A stretch of 64,000 nt of DNA, taken from contig JAKZHN010000048.1 in assembly GCA_037179335.1 (NCBI GenBank), forward strand, positions 124,001 through 188,000, written 5' to 3'. The position numbers and the translations under genes were made by a program. The DNA comes from Cyclaneusma minus (Eukaryota > Ascomycota > Leotiomycetes > Marthamycetales > Marthamycetaceae). This document shows, in pieces, positions 49,176-60,620 of the stretch; position 1 is the stretch's first letter, and every line of letters starts with the position of its first letter. The notes under the pieces are model-generated. The model saw only the letters and a program-made list of their open reading frames with translations. It made no database searches and was not told the DNA's origin.

Positions 49176-49353
49176 CAGTCGTGCGACAAAAGTCTGAACC
49201 CCCCTTTAATATTTAGGAATATTCGCAGCAATTGGAAATATCCCAAGTAATTGGAAATATTCTTAAAAATTGTAAAGATTTTAATACATAGGTAGCTGAC
49301 TATTGCCATACGTTTGAGACAGGAAGGGGGTTCAGACTTTTGTCGTCCCACTG
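49176..49353. mobile_element. 178-bp Tc1/mariner-type MITE
   Basis: The left end CAGTCGTGCGACAAAAGTCT (then GAACCCCC) is mirrored by the right end, which read inward is CAGTGGGACGACAAAAGTCT (then GAACCCCC). TA flanks both sides (49,174-49,175 and 49,354-49,355). There is no coding capacity. The CAGT start and TA target are those of Tc1/mariner elements. It sits 29 bp from the preceding element. Confidence 0.85.
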
Positions 49354-50758
49354 TAGTAATGACCAGAACTTGTCCTTTGGGACCCGGCTGCTTTTGAACT
49401 GTCGCTACATGTACCGCCACGATTATATCGAAGCCGTGAACAATGAAACCACATCGTTGTTCGAAAATCCTTAGCTCCAGCCTCCACGGTCCTCGCGCTC
49501 CGTGAAAGTTCAGCTGAAACAGTCCTCCATCCCTCTTTTGCGACTCGTCAGCTGTTTTGTCTCGAGGCTTCGAGCTCTTCACTACCTGGGTATCGTATGT
49601 CCGAATGGCAGTTACCAGCAATGCCGCGAGATCCAAGGCAGCCTCTTACTTTTAATTCGGACCGAAAAGTATGAATCGAGTGTCAAGGCTGAGACGCTCC
49701 TATTTCGAGCGTCAGTTTTTCTTATTTCCAACGGTCCTTCCCATTGGAATTGACTTTTTGGCGTGCGGCTTCTCCGTTGTGGAACTGGACGGACACTCAT
49801 CTTCCGTTGCCATTTCATAACCTCTTTGATTTTGATTTTGGCATTTCATTTCACAAATTACCCACATCCGTATTTTTTAAAAAGCGTGGAAAAGGCGGAA
49901 CTGCAAACCGGCTACCCCAAGATTCTTCCACTCGGATGAATAAAAGATAAATCCAGGGACATAAACCCCCCCCCCCCCCGGCATACTCTATCTAAATGAA
50001 GCAAAATGTACGCATCCGCCCAGTTTCATCTCATCTCGGCTTCCCGGTGTAACACAATCACGGTTTCGCTTCAAAATCCCTGTATCAAACCCGATGGTTC
50101 CCGAATCTGAGAATCTTGCAGCGGGGGGCGGGAGATGTGAATCCATGATGCAGGGAACCGTTGCCATTCACTTGGCATTCAGTTGGGACTGTAGCTTGAA
50201 ATTCTGCTGTGCGTTCTGTGGAAACTCGAGCTGTCAATTCTTTGAAAAGAAGTTTCGTGTGAGCTTGTGAGCCTGGGATAGCAATCCCGATTCCCCGGAC
50301 CACCAATTCAACTTGACACTGTCACACTGTTTTGGCTTTTGGCTTTTGAAACCATGATCCATCAGTGACAACTGGGCCCGGAAAAACCCGAACTACTTGG
50401 AAATTAGGTACCTATAGAAATAATCAAGAATTGGAAGTTGGAAATGACGAAAATTACCAGGATTCAGGAATGATCAAAAGGCCAAAGAAGGACGCAGACA
50501 GTAGACTATTAGAAAACTTGAGGGTGACGAGAAATGAGGCAATGATTAAAAATGAGGGAAGTGATCGCTGGATCAGAACCGGGGAAGTATTTCCGGATGA
50601 CAGAAGGAATTAAAAACGACGTAGATGAGGTATCATATGATTTCTAGTCCATTCAACAAGATATGCTGTCTTTGGTACAAGCCTAGTTTCTGTTTATATT
50701 CTTCCCTCAGTCTCGCCGGCTCGTCCAAACGCCGCCCAAAATCGGCTTGCCCAAAGAT
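49354..50758. other. Intergenic with poly-C tract, no gene seen
   Basis: The stretch includes a homopolymer of about 14 C at roughly 49,966-49,979. Small frames (50,365-50,613 and others) have no recognisable character. The last part is the downstream flank of the permease gene. Confidence 0.5.
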
Positions 50759-52998
50759 TCAGCCTGATTCCAAGTCAGTATCCTTTACAACAGATCGCTT
50801 CTTCACCCCCTTAGCAGTCTCTCCACCCGCTCTCTCCTCCTCAAACACGCTCTCTACTCCATCCGCCAGCGTAGGATCCACAATCTCATCACCAACCTCG
50901 CACCAAACCCTACTCCTCCCCGGCACCTCACCCACCCCACAGAGCGTCCAATAAACCGCACCCGACACCAAAAACCCAGCAAAGAAATTCACATTATAAA
51001 TATACGTAGCACCAATCGGTACACTCTTTCCAATCGCACCGACAAAACCCACTATATTAACCAGTATACCTGCAAAGTAGGCGACATAGGCTCGCCAATG
51101 CCAGCCTGCATGGTAATGGTAGTGAGCGGTAGTGGAGGCGGAGTAGAGAGCTCGGATGTAGAGGTAGCCGCGGCGGACTATGTAGTAGTCGCATACTATG
51201 ACACCGGCGATTGAGGATAGGAATACGGAGTAGGCGGATAGATAGGTGGTGAAGTTGTTGGATGAGCTGAGGAGGTTCCATGGGCACATGCAGAGGCCGA
51301 TGAGGGCGCAGATGTAACCTCCGCGGCGGATATTTAGATAGCGGGGGAGAAGAGCTGTCATGTCGGTGCCCTGTACTACTTGTTAGTTTCGAGACTTCGG
51401 TTTGAGTTAACCGTGGCCACGGGGTAACAGAGCCAGGTTTGAGTTGACTGATCTTTGTGGGGAGAGGAGAACACAGGAGACGTACAGCTGAAACTGAGTT
51501 TGCGGCTAGAGAGCACGTTAGAATGATATTAAATGCTTCGGAACAAGGTTACTAGCTTACCTATATTTGTACCGAGCTGCGCGAGTGCAAAGGCGAACGA
51601 GATGAAAAAGACACCAGTACGGTTCTTAGAGCCACCTTCATTGAGGAAAGACGTGAGGAGGGTGAGTGGGTTCCAGATCGGGTCACCACCAAAAATCACA
51701 CTAGATGAAGAGGAGACGATGATGCCTATAAACGAGGTGATTCCAAAACCGAGAGGAATCGTCACCAACTGAGACCATAAGGCATCCTTCGGGCGACGAG
51801 CGAAACGAGCGAAATCTGGGAGCAAGTTAGGTCGAGTCAAGTGGATATTTTGTGGCTATGAAAATCATGACGTGAGCACATACCGGGATCGTTGACTATG
51901 AGTGTTGCAAAATTGGCAATAGCTGACATGATACCTTTGATCACTGCCCATGCCAAAGCAGAACCATGAACAGTGTTGGGTTGGTGAACGATAGGTCCAA
52001 TGCCATGTGCGCGCACAATAGCCCAGATGAAAAACGCAATTCCAGCAACGGGAACGACATAGGCTTTCACCGTGAAGAGGTGGCGGACTTTGTGCACGGG
52101 AAACCAGATAGCTGGCAGAGAGCATAGCCAGAAGATGAAGAAAGACGTGAAGTCCTTCGTCGTCGTTCCTGAATTGGGAATTCCGTTTGGTAGGTCCGAA
52201 TAGGAGGTCCAGATGGAAGTGATCATGAGCGTGACACATTCACCTCCTATCCATGCTTGTACTCCGTACCATATACATGCCATGGCAGCTCGATTGAAGA
52301 CGGGCCAAAGAGCTCCCCAGATCCCGAAGGATGCTCGAGTCACGACGGGGAAGCCAATATGGTATGTGGCTCCTATTCTTCCTGTCAAGCAGATGAAGCA
52401 AGCTGCCAGGGTGTAGCCCACCCAGACACATATCCACGACTGCCACCAAGAGAGTCCATCTGCGGCGATCATGGAAGAAGAAATCATCCAGGTGTTCTTG
52501 AGAGGATTTCAGCATTTGAAACATTTTGAAAATACTTGGATGCCGGGAAGATCACACACTTACGATATTGAAAGAGTCACTTATCCAAAAAGCGACGAAA
52601 TTCCAACTGCGCCATTGCCTCCGTGCTGGCTCAACTGCGAAACATCAGATTTCCGACTTTGAATTCATGACAGATGTCCATTAGGGCATACCAGGCTTCA
52701 AGTCGTGGTTGTGCAACATCAACTGGGCGTTCGTCAAGCCCGGCTCACTGTCGACGGCTAACTTGTCAAGCCAGTAGGCAAGCTTCGTGTCTTTGACTTT
52801 CTCCATAATGAAATGCAGCCAAGGAGACTCGTCGGACGAATGAAAATGAGAGAGAAGAGGGACCTCAGAGTGTCCAGAAAGTCGACGAGGACTGGGAATT
52901 GATGGCGCAGAGTGTGAGAGTCCTTCTTCCTCGGAGATACGGCGCTCTTCTGTGAATGGTCGAGGTCCCTGGCGACCGGAGGGGAAAGATCGGTTCAT
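50759..52998 (-). CDS. NCS1-family nucleobase permease, Fur type
   Basis: This is a plasma-membrane proton symporter of the nucleobase-cation-symport-1 family, which imports uracil, allantoin or related compounds. Exons 52998-52692, 52634-52564, 52496-51884, 51815-51561, 51505-51486 and 51370-50759 close in phase to 625 residues. One exon is only 20 bp. A cytoplasmic N-terminus of about 95 residues is followed by about 12 hydrophobic segments. The first is in NTWMISSSMIAADGLSWWQS, the family hallmark; later landmarks are FPVVTRASFGIWG, NDPDFARFARRPKDA and AANSVSAGTDMTALLP. The C-terminus is charged and ends KDTDLESG. These features place it with fungal Fur transporters (FUR4/FurA-D); the exact substrate cannot be read. 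It is divergent from the CobW-type gene. Confidence 0.92.
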
Positions 52999-53656
52999 GG
53001 TTCCCTCGGAGGGGAACCAAGTGTCCTATAAGACATGGAAAAGGTTAAGCATCGAGAGTTTGTCCTTGGGGAGCACAGCATGAGCTAGCTGCACGCACAA
53101 GCAGGGCTGAATCCTCAGCATGCGGGGTCTTGGTGTCATTACTTAGTTATGACGGATCATGGCTGCTGTGTCGTCGATCAGAGTCAGTGTCCATCTGGAT
53201 CATCTCTGCAGGTCTCAGTCGGGACATCCTGAGCGTTGAAGAACGGCTGTTCTCGCGATGGACGAATGAGAGGTCGGTGACTTATCTGTCAATGGATATA
53301 CCGGCCGTTTCGAATTTTTAGAGCATTCTCTAGGCTGAGGCTAGAGAGATAAGATCCGCCCGTCCAGCCGTTGCGGCTTGTGGTTTGAGGACTACATGTA
53401 TGTCCTTCGCTTCGGTTTCTGTCAAGCTGCAGACTTCAGGGAAGGTCCATGCGGGTGCCAGATCGCGGGGCACGGGCCCGGCCGAGATAGGTGGGGCTCG
53501 GCGATAAGGAAGATCTGGCGATAAGAAATGGCCCATGCGACAAATTTCGATTGCTCAAAACAACAAACATGAACGACTGTCAACCACAGTCCCACCTCAT
53601 CGTCAACCACGCCTCTCCCGTCCGCTACTGCGCCGTATATTCTCTCCGCCCTCGCC
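52999..53656. promoter_or_regulatory. Shared divergent promoter region, permease / CobW GTPase
   Basis: This 658-bp spacer separates divergent start codons and must hold both promoters. No coding sequence or clear operator is seen. A CTTATCT/AGATAAG pair (about 53,282-53,288 and 53,349-53,355) matches GATA-factor sites, which commonly control nucleobase permeases under nitrogen limitation; the link is inference. Confidence 0.45.
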
Positions 53657-54763
53657 ATGTCGCCAATTCCAATCACCCTCCTCACTGGTTTCCTCGGCTC
53701 CGGCAAAACCACCATCTTGCTCAACCTGCTGCCTCAGCTGCGCGCTCGCAACCCCGACTACAAGCTCGCCCTGCTCAAGAATGAATTCGGCGACGTCGCA
53801 ATCGACTCACAGCTCGCCACCTCCAGCAGCATCTCCGGTGTGCGCGAACTGCTCAATGGCTGCATCTGCTGCAACCTCGTCGGCGATATTGGCCCCGCTC
53901 TGGCCCAGTTGAAGTCCCAGATCCCCGGCCTGAATCGAGTCGTGGTTGAGACGTCTGGCTCGGCATTCCCCGCAACTCTGGCTATGGAAATCAATCGCTT
54001 GGCCAGAGAAGCTGGGGAGTGGGAGCTGGACGGTGTCATTAGCGTTGTCGATGTTGAGAACTGGAAGGGCTACGAGGATACAAGCTACACGGCGAAGATC
54101 CAGGCCCGCTATACCGACTTGATCGTTTTCAACAAGTGGGAGGTTGCGGGCGAGCGGAGGCTGGATGAGTGTATGGATAGGGTTGGTGATCTGGAGTTGG
54201 ACATCCCGGTGAATACATGCAAGAGTGACAAGGGAAAAGTGCCAGTCGACTTGGTGTTCGGTATCGATGGAGGTCTGGCGAGAGCACTTGGGGAAGGCCA
54301 GAATGGACATGCTCATGATCACCATCATAACGAACATGATCATGACAGCGCGCACCAGAGCGAGGTGGACGTGCTTTCGATTACACTGAAGTCTGATGGA
54401 GACGGGGTGATCGACACCGAAAGCCTCCAAAAGCTGCTCAAAGCGGCCCCGAAGGATGAGGTCTACCGAATCAAGGCAGTCTTCACTGCTTTTACTCTAA
54501 TACCATCATCAAACGAGGGGTCACAAACCACAGAATCTCCCAAAGGACCAACACGATTTATTCTCAATTGGGCGTTTGGAAGATGGACTTGCACGGCCAT
54601 GCAGTCCGCTGAAGAGGACGCGTCGAGTAAAGGCGTCGTCTTGAGAATGACCATGATTCTCGCAAGGTATGAGAGTACGAAATGGAAGAAGCGCATTGAG
54701 TCGGAAGGATACCTACGACTGAGCGACGGGGAAGCACAACTCTCCGTGGAAAAGATTGCATAG
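53657..54763 (+). CDS. CobW/COG0523 metal-chaperone GTPase
   Basis: The product is a single-exon 368-residue G3E GTPase of the COG0523 family, members of which deliver zinc or other metals to client enzymes (ZNG1-like in eukaryotes). Walker A is GFLGSGKT (11-18). The hallmark metal site CxCC is C69-I-C-C72 in NGCICCN. The switch region has VVVETSG, and the guanine-specificity motif is NKWE rather than NKxD (near 158). A His-rich loop near 214-230 (HAHDHHHNEHDHD) is a likely metal-binding segment. The CobW C-terminal domain follows, with RIKAVF and FILNWAFGRW. Start: first ATG of the frame, followed by the P-loop after only 10 residues, usual for the family. Confidence 0.92.
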   Translation: MSPIPITLLTGFLGSGKTTILLNLLPQLRARNPDYKLALLKNEFGDVAIDSQLATSSSISGVRELLNGCICCNLVGDIGPALAQLKSQIPGLNRVVVETSGSAFPATLAMEINRLAREAGEWELDGVISVVDVENWKGYEDTSYTAKIQARYTDLIVFNKWEVAGERRLDECMDRVGDLELDIPVNTCKSDKGKVPVDLVFGIDGGLARALGEGQNGHAHDHHHNEHDHDSAHQSEVDVLSITLKSDGDGVIDTESLQKLLKAAPKDEVYRIKAVFTAFTLIPSSNEGSQTTESPKGPTRFILNWAFGRWTCTAMQSAEEDASSKGVVLRMTMILARYESTKWKKRIESEGYLRLSDGEAQLSVEKIA

Positions 54764-55160
54764 ACGGCAATTGATTGACGATATAACACTAATGCTTCGG
54801 AAAGGCTGAACTGAGTATATACAACGAGAGAGGATCAAAAGCATTGCGGCGGCGTTTTGAGGTTTTCATGAGCCAGCAGATGGCCACCGGAGTTGATGAT
54901 ATACTTGCAGCATTCAGTTAGGGAAATACGACGTTTCGAAGCAGATATCTGCATCTCAAGACATCCAATGTTGGACACAGGTAGCAGCAGCATTTGCTTG
55001 CATGATACGCGGCTGCTGAACTGGTCTATTAAAATGGATAACGGTGCGTCGAGCTCAAATTCCAAAACTTCCTTCCACTCCAAAAACCTCTTTGTCGTAA
55101 ATTCATTAAGTCCATGTTTTCATGCCGGTCTTTGCTTTCCTTGCCTAATTTCATCATGCC
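54764..55160. other. Convergent intergenic spacer
   Basis: About 400 bp lie between the 3' ends of the CobW-type gene and the chitinase gene. No gene is seen. Confidence 0.5.
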
Positions 55161-57770
55161 CTACTTGCTGGCACCACTTCCCTCCAGCGCTTGTTTCGTC
55201 AATTCGAGAAATTTTTCTTGGCCCTGTACGGCCTCACTTCCATCCCACAACATAACGCCACCCAGACCCTGGATACCCAGGCCTTTCACAGCGCTCACAA
55301 CTCCTTCGACACCTCCTTCTCCCTCTATTGCTGCATATGCGGTGGTTCCCGCGGATGAGAACGACGGCATACCGATGTACAATCTCTGGCTAGGTAATGC
55401 GGTACTCCAATTGTTCAACGAACTCTGGAACCCCGCGGATCCAATTTCGCACGACGGGTTGTCATAGAATTGGATGAACACAAAGTCGCACATCTGGAGA
55501 AGAGATGCTGGGATGCTCGCGTCTGGAAAGGGGCATTGAGGCGCGGACGAGAGAAAGTAGTCCTTGACTTCTTCGACCGTGGAGGCGGAAGAAGACGTTG
55601 AGCTGCTGTTATAGAGAGATTTGAGGGTAGTACCGAACACATCGTAGGATTTGGGGCTGTTGCTTTCGTTGTCTGTCCAAGATGATTAGCATGGAAATGG
55701 AAATGCTTTGCAAGATCCGGCTGGTTCAAGGAAACGACATCTAGGCACCAGTCGGCGTCTGGCCTCTTTGCGATTTACCTCGAAATCGGAGATAGCATGA
55801 ACTTACCGGTATCGAATCCACCAACCTCAACATCTCCAAACGGTCGCAAGTCATTGTCTATAGCTCCAGCAGGGCCAAAAAGCTTCCACAACACCCCAGC
55901 AAAATCCTCCGCCTCTTCCTCGCTTGCAAACACAATCTGGCTGCTTGATCCACCAATACTCAACAAAACCTTCTTTCCATAGCTTTGCTGGCACGATGTG
56001 ATATTTGCCGCAAGCTCTGGACAGGACAGAAGACCCGGCGCTTCTGTTTGCATCATCGAGGTCTGGCCCTCGCACGCACCTCCGAAATCAATCTGTGGAT
56101 ATCCAGAGCCGGAATAGTTCTGAGAGATGACGAACGAGAGGATGAGAATATCGGTCGAGGAAAGCGCACAGAGACTGCTCAGAGAGGTTGTTGATGTTGC
56201 TGGTGTTTGGCCGTAGTAGACTGCTACGTTCGTGCTGGCGAGAGGATCGAAGACGTATTTGCTTGTGTTTGACGATCTCTCGGATACTTTTTCCTGCGGA
56301 GTAGGGAGCTGCTGCTGTGGCGATGTTGTGAGGGTGCTGGGAGCTGCCACGGCTTGCACATATGCGGTGCCAGTGGCGGACTTTGTGATCACGGGATAGT
56401 TGTCAGCGATCAGCTGCCCGGAAGCCTCCGCAGGAGCCGAAGCTTGGAACGGAACGCCTTGCGTGAACGCCGAACTGGCAGACATCGGGACAAAAGATGC
56501 TGTTGCGGTGCTGGAAGCAGCCACAGTATAGCTGCTTTGTATGATGGTCGAGGCAATAGGCACGAGGACTGTTGTGGTGCTGGAAGCAGCCACAGAGTTG
56601 ACAGAACCGATGCCAGTAGCGGACTCCGTGATGACGGGATAGGTGTTAGAGAGAAACCCGGAAGCCTGCACGGAAGCCGAACTGGCAGAGACCGGGACAA
56701 AAGATGCTGTTGCGGTGCTGGAAGCAGCCACAGTGTAACTGCTTTGTATCAACGTCGAAGTGAAGTGATAGGCACGGGGCTAGGAGCCGTTGATGCGGTG
56801 CTGGAAGCAGCCACAGTATAATTGCTCTGTCTGAACGTCGAAGCAAAAGATACGGGGACAGAAGACACTGTTGTGGTGCTGAGAGCAGCCACACTATAGT
56901 TGCCCCTTGCAAACGTCGACAAGACACCGGAACAGAAGACGCTATTGCGGTGCTTGAAGCAGCCACACTAAAGACGCCTGGCTGTGTCGACGGTCTGGAT
57001 ACTTCCAGTGCACTTGAAGTCAACGTTCTCCACAAGCTGCTGCGTGTCAAAGTCACATGTGTCGTCTGATAAATAGTCCTTGTCGACTCCCTTGTGCAAA
57101 CTTCTGTTTCTGTGAGATCATCGGTAGGAGAGGGATCAGGTCCAGCATCAAAAATCGTTTTAGTTGGGGACCCTTGGCTTGCAATACTTTCCTCGGATGG
57201 TGGGGGAGTGGGAGTTAAAGCAGGGTCAGGGGAATCAGTGGGTTCGAGCCGTGGGGGAGCGCTGGCTTGAGATGCGGGATCAGTGGTGATGATTTCACTT
57301 GAGATCGCTGATTCGCCCGAGACCGTATACTCAATTGTCCTCGTTGAATGGATGGTCATCGTTGAGTCAGACTCAGTCGACATCATTGAACCGATTGGCA
57401 TGGTTGATGATGCGGACTCGGGGAGGTAACTCGAAAGTTGGTCAACAATGTATAGAAGTTCGTCTTGCAACATTACGATTGCGCTTTCGGGGACCGGTAC
57501 TGTGTCGTCTGTATCGTCTGGAGATTGCCTAATTGCAACAGCTCTGGGTGCGAGCTGTGGTTGTAAGATATTGTCGGCATCTCTGGGGCATACGTACGAT
57601 TTCAACGTCTCTAAATTCTTTGTGTCTAACCCTTGTAGCGGTGGCCTGCGTAGTATATTTGAGTCTTGAAGTGGGATACTAGCGGCTGATACAAGGTTGG
57701 TGAGTGGGTCAAATAATAATATCGGGACGAGGAAGGGTGTTATGTTGGAGAGTGGTTTGAGGTTGAACAT
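55161..57770 (-). CDS. GH18 (class III type) chitinase with Ser/Thr-rich N-terminal stalk
   Basis: The product is a secreted enzyme that would cleave chitin. It starts at MFNLKPLSN (signal peptide about 1-29). A long Ser/Thr/Pro stalk follows, then at the C-terminus a GH18 barrel: NVAVYYGQTP, ILILSFVISQNYSG, KKVLLSIGGSSS, GGFDTDNES, FVFIQFYDNPSC, YIGMPSFSS and GGVMLWDGSEA. An intron (55,673-55,806) splits the catalytic motif FDT/D. The catalytic Glu is present in DTDNE, but the first Asp of DxxDxDxE is Gly. In the stalk, minisatellite units of 74, 78 and 83 bp shift the frame twice. The signal-peptide frame (57,770 to about 56,900) and the catalytic frame (about 56,752 to 55,807) therefore differ. 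An unseen intron, an assembly slip or a real frameshift must explain this. The catalytic half is well supported. Confidence 0.75.
56650..56966 (-). repeat. Minisatellite in the chitinase stalk
   Basis: Four units beginning with the codons for VAASST start at 56,966, 56,892, 56,814 and 56,731, so spacings are 74, 78 and 83 bp. Only the middle one preserves frame. A longer repeat of about 200 bp (IQSSYTVAASSTATASF ... NTYPVITESATG) continues downstream to about 56,330. Confidence 0.85.
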
Positions 57771-58295
57771 TTTGAGTGAAGGGACAGATGTGAGAATCCG
57801 TGAGGAAACTCGGGAGGAGTGTGAAATCAATCACGAGTCATGGATATATAGGCAGAGTGGTTGATAGGAAACTCGCTCGGCAACTGCTAGCATGCGTTGC
57901 TGGTGGTGACCTCGAGGAATGTAAGCCCCAACGGTGACACCAGGAACTGCCGCCAAGCGAGGAGGAACTTAAAGCCAAGGGACAAGCGACTCTTACAGAA
58001 GGAATGAAATAGGTTCACTGGTACTACCAAATCATTTTTGGGGACAAATATTAGACTAGACTACCTCGTGTCTCGTGAGTCAAGAAATGTGCCACCAATT
58101 TATTGGTTGACGAGACTACCCCATCATTCCTACCGTGCCCTTCGAACCTTCAAGACCTCTCACCTCACTAAAGTCATTTGGCACGGGGGCAAATCGATGG
58201 TTTCTGGCCCTGAAGCGTCAAGCGAACATGTTTTTGACACAATAATTTCCATTCAGAGGGACTTTATGCGACACTGCTCTCGCCTCATCCTCACC
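57771..58295. other. Intergenic, chitinase promoter and 6PGDH-like 3' flank
   Basis: About 525 bp separate the chitinase start and the 6PGDH-like stop; both genes are on the minus strand. No gene is seen. The region should hold the chitinase promoter. Confidence 0.5.
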
Positions 58296-59907
58296 TTAGG
58301 CTGGCTTCCACTCGTAGTGGTGACTTCCAGTCTTTGGCTTTCCTGGCCCCTCTCCCTTCTTATCATACATATGCTTCCCGAAATAGTCCAACTCTGCCTC
58401 ATAAAACTGCGTCGGCAACTCCAAGTTCCCAGAATACTTCAAATACTCCAACGAAGCACTGATAGACGGAATCACCGCATTGGCTTCCGTCCCCTTGAGC
58501 ACAACCCTCTTCAGCCCGTCAAACCCAGTCTTCAACTCCGAAACAATCTCATCTTCGTAGAGCAGATTGTGGTCCTTGCGAGGGACTTTGGTTCTTTGGT
58601 AAATCTTCTCGAGCAAATCGGCGATGTGATCACTTCGGATGATGCAGCCTGCGCGCCAGATCTGAACCACGTTGCTCCAGTCGATGAACCACTTGTTCTG
58701 TCGGTTCTTGACGTCGATGATGTTGATGCCTTGCACGTATGATGCGAGGCAAGCTGTGTATACAGCCCATCTTAAATCTTCGAGGAAAGAGGCTTTCTCT
58801 TTGTCGTCTGAGAAGGTGATTTTTGAGGCTGTGAATGAGCCGTGGAAAGTTTTCTTGACATGTTCTCGCTGGGCTCGATCGGCGGAGGCGATTCTGAGGT
58901 AGTGAGCAGTAGACAGGGTAGGTGCTGGCACGTGCAGGTTGGTGGCTTCGGTGTTGGTCCAGATGCCAGTTCCTTCGGTTTCATCGGTGTCTTGAACCAC
59001 CTTGTCTTGTACTTCGGCAAGCACCTCGTGGCCATTCTTGTCTTTGGTTTGGCAGATGTCGCCACCGATCTGGACCAAAAAGGTGTTTTTCTAGTTGGAT
59101 TCAGCTTCTGGCCGCGATATAACAGACAATCCGACACAAAATACTTACAAGTTCGCCCTCGGAGTTCCATTTGTCGAAAACATTTCCGATCTCCTCATAG
59201 CTCATACCCATATGCCTGTTCATGACGGTCCAAGCTTCGCTGATAGCACTCATCATGCCCTGTTCGATTCCATTGTGGACCATCTTGACATAGTGGCCTG
59301 CTCCTCCTTCACCTGCACGTGCGACACATGGTCTACCCTTGGCGTCTTTCGCGGCCACCTTCTCCAGGAATGGCAGCACAATATCCAATGCTCGCTGCGG
59401 ACCACCAGGACACATAGAAGGGCCTCTCCTAGCCGCCTGGTATCCTCCCGAGACACCACATCCAATATAATCCACACCCTGGCTGACCAACTTCCCCTGT
59501 CTCCGCTGAGTATTCTCCCAGTTTTCATTGCCGCAGTCGACAAAAATATCCCCTCTTTCGAGATAGGGTTTCAGGCCATCGACTACGGTATCTCCAACGG
59601 TTCCATGGGGCAAGCTCAAAAAGAAGACTTTGGGAGAGTCCAAGCTTTCGCAAAGCGACTTGTAGTCCTCGTGTTTGGAGAGCTTATCACCGAGGTCAAG
59701 TTTCTTTGCTTGTTCGATGAGCGAGTCGACCATTTTCTCGGATGGGTCTTCTAGGGAGACTGAGAGGCCATTTTCGGCGAACAGCAGGGCCATGTTACCG
59801 CCCATGCTGCCGCAGCCGATCATTGCTGCCTGTAACAGGTATGAGGTCTAGTCTTGAAGCTTGCCAGCACTGCAGACGATGTAGTCTCTTACCTTGGTGA
59901 ACGACAT
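58296..59907 (-). CDS. Divergent 6-phosphogluconate dehydrogenase-like protein
   Basis: Canonical 6PGDH oxidatively decarboxylates 6-phosphogluconate to ribulose 5-phosphate with NADP+ in the cytosol. Exons 59907-59893 (5 codons), 59829-59149 and 59090-58296 close in phase to 496 residues, near the usual ~490. The Rossmann motif is GCGSMGGNMA near residue 10. The substrate loop is GCGVSGGYQAARRGPSMCPG, where typical enzymes have GEEGARYGPSLMPG. The catalytic Lys and Glu are kept in KMVHNGIEQG. The C-terminus keeps DYFGKHMY but ends GSHHYEWKPA. It therefore looks like a paralogue of the housekeeping enzyme with a modified active-site loop; activity on 6-phosphogluconate is likely but not certain. 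The aldehyde dehydrogenase gene lies upstream on the same strand. Confidence 0.88.
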
Positions 59908-60620
59908 GTTTCCGCAGATTGAACACTGTCCTGCAAATAGAAAGATGTTCAAAGAGGAGAGAATGTTGTAGGAGCTGAGTCCTTCGACCTTGGCATTCGA
60001 GTTTCAAGCTGGGAAGCCAGCGAATTTTGAAGTTCGAGAAATATGGAGATCTGGAACCTGTTCTCCGATTCCCATGATGAAAGATGCGCTTGGATGCATG
60101 ATGTAACTATTGTGGGATTGGTTAGATGTTCCTACATGTATGTCCACGATTGCTGGTGACGTATTGGCTCCGAGAAGTTCAGCCTTCCGTCAGCCTTATG
60201 AAGTTCCAGTTGGAATCTCATGTGATATCGAGGACGAATGATTTTATATACCGGATGTTGACGGGGACTGAGGTTTGAATTATGAAAATTCCCTTTGTAA
60301 ATTGACATGAGCGAATTTAAATCCGAGGGGCAAAATAAAAGCCAAAAACGAAAACCGCAGCGACCAGCGTCTGGTCCAGGTTGCCTTACACGGCACTGAC
60401 ACAAGAATAAAGTCCAGAACAGGATGAAACTTGCTTCGGCTCGCTCGCTCAGCAGTGGAGAATGCCAGAATCATAGCGCCTTGCTTGCTTTGGTAGGTAA
60501 GAAGGAGCCTAGTCATACGCAGCTGGCCGCCAATGTCCACCTTCGATTTGCCACTCTCTCCTTTTCCTCCGAGTGTCTTTCAAGTAGAAGTCCATCTCGA
60601 TGCCCCACAAGCACCCCATC
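59908..60620. other. Intergenic, 6PGDH-like promoter region
   Basis: About 710 bp between two minus-strand genes; no gene seen. It should include the 6PGDH-like promoter. Confidence 0.5.
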
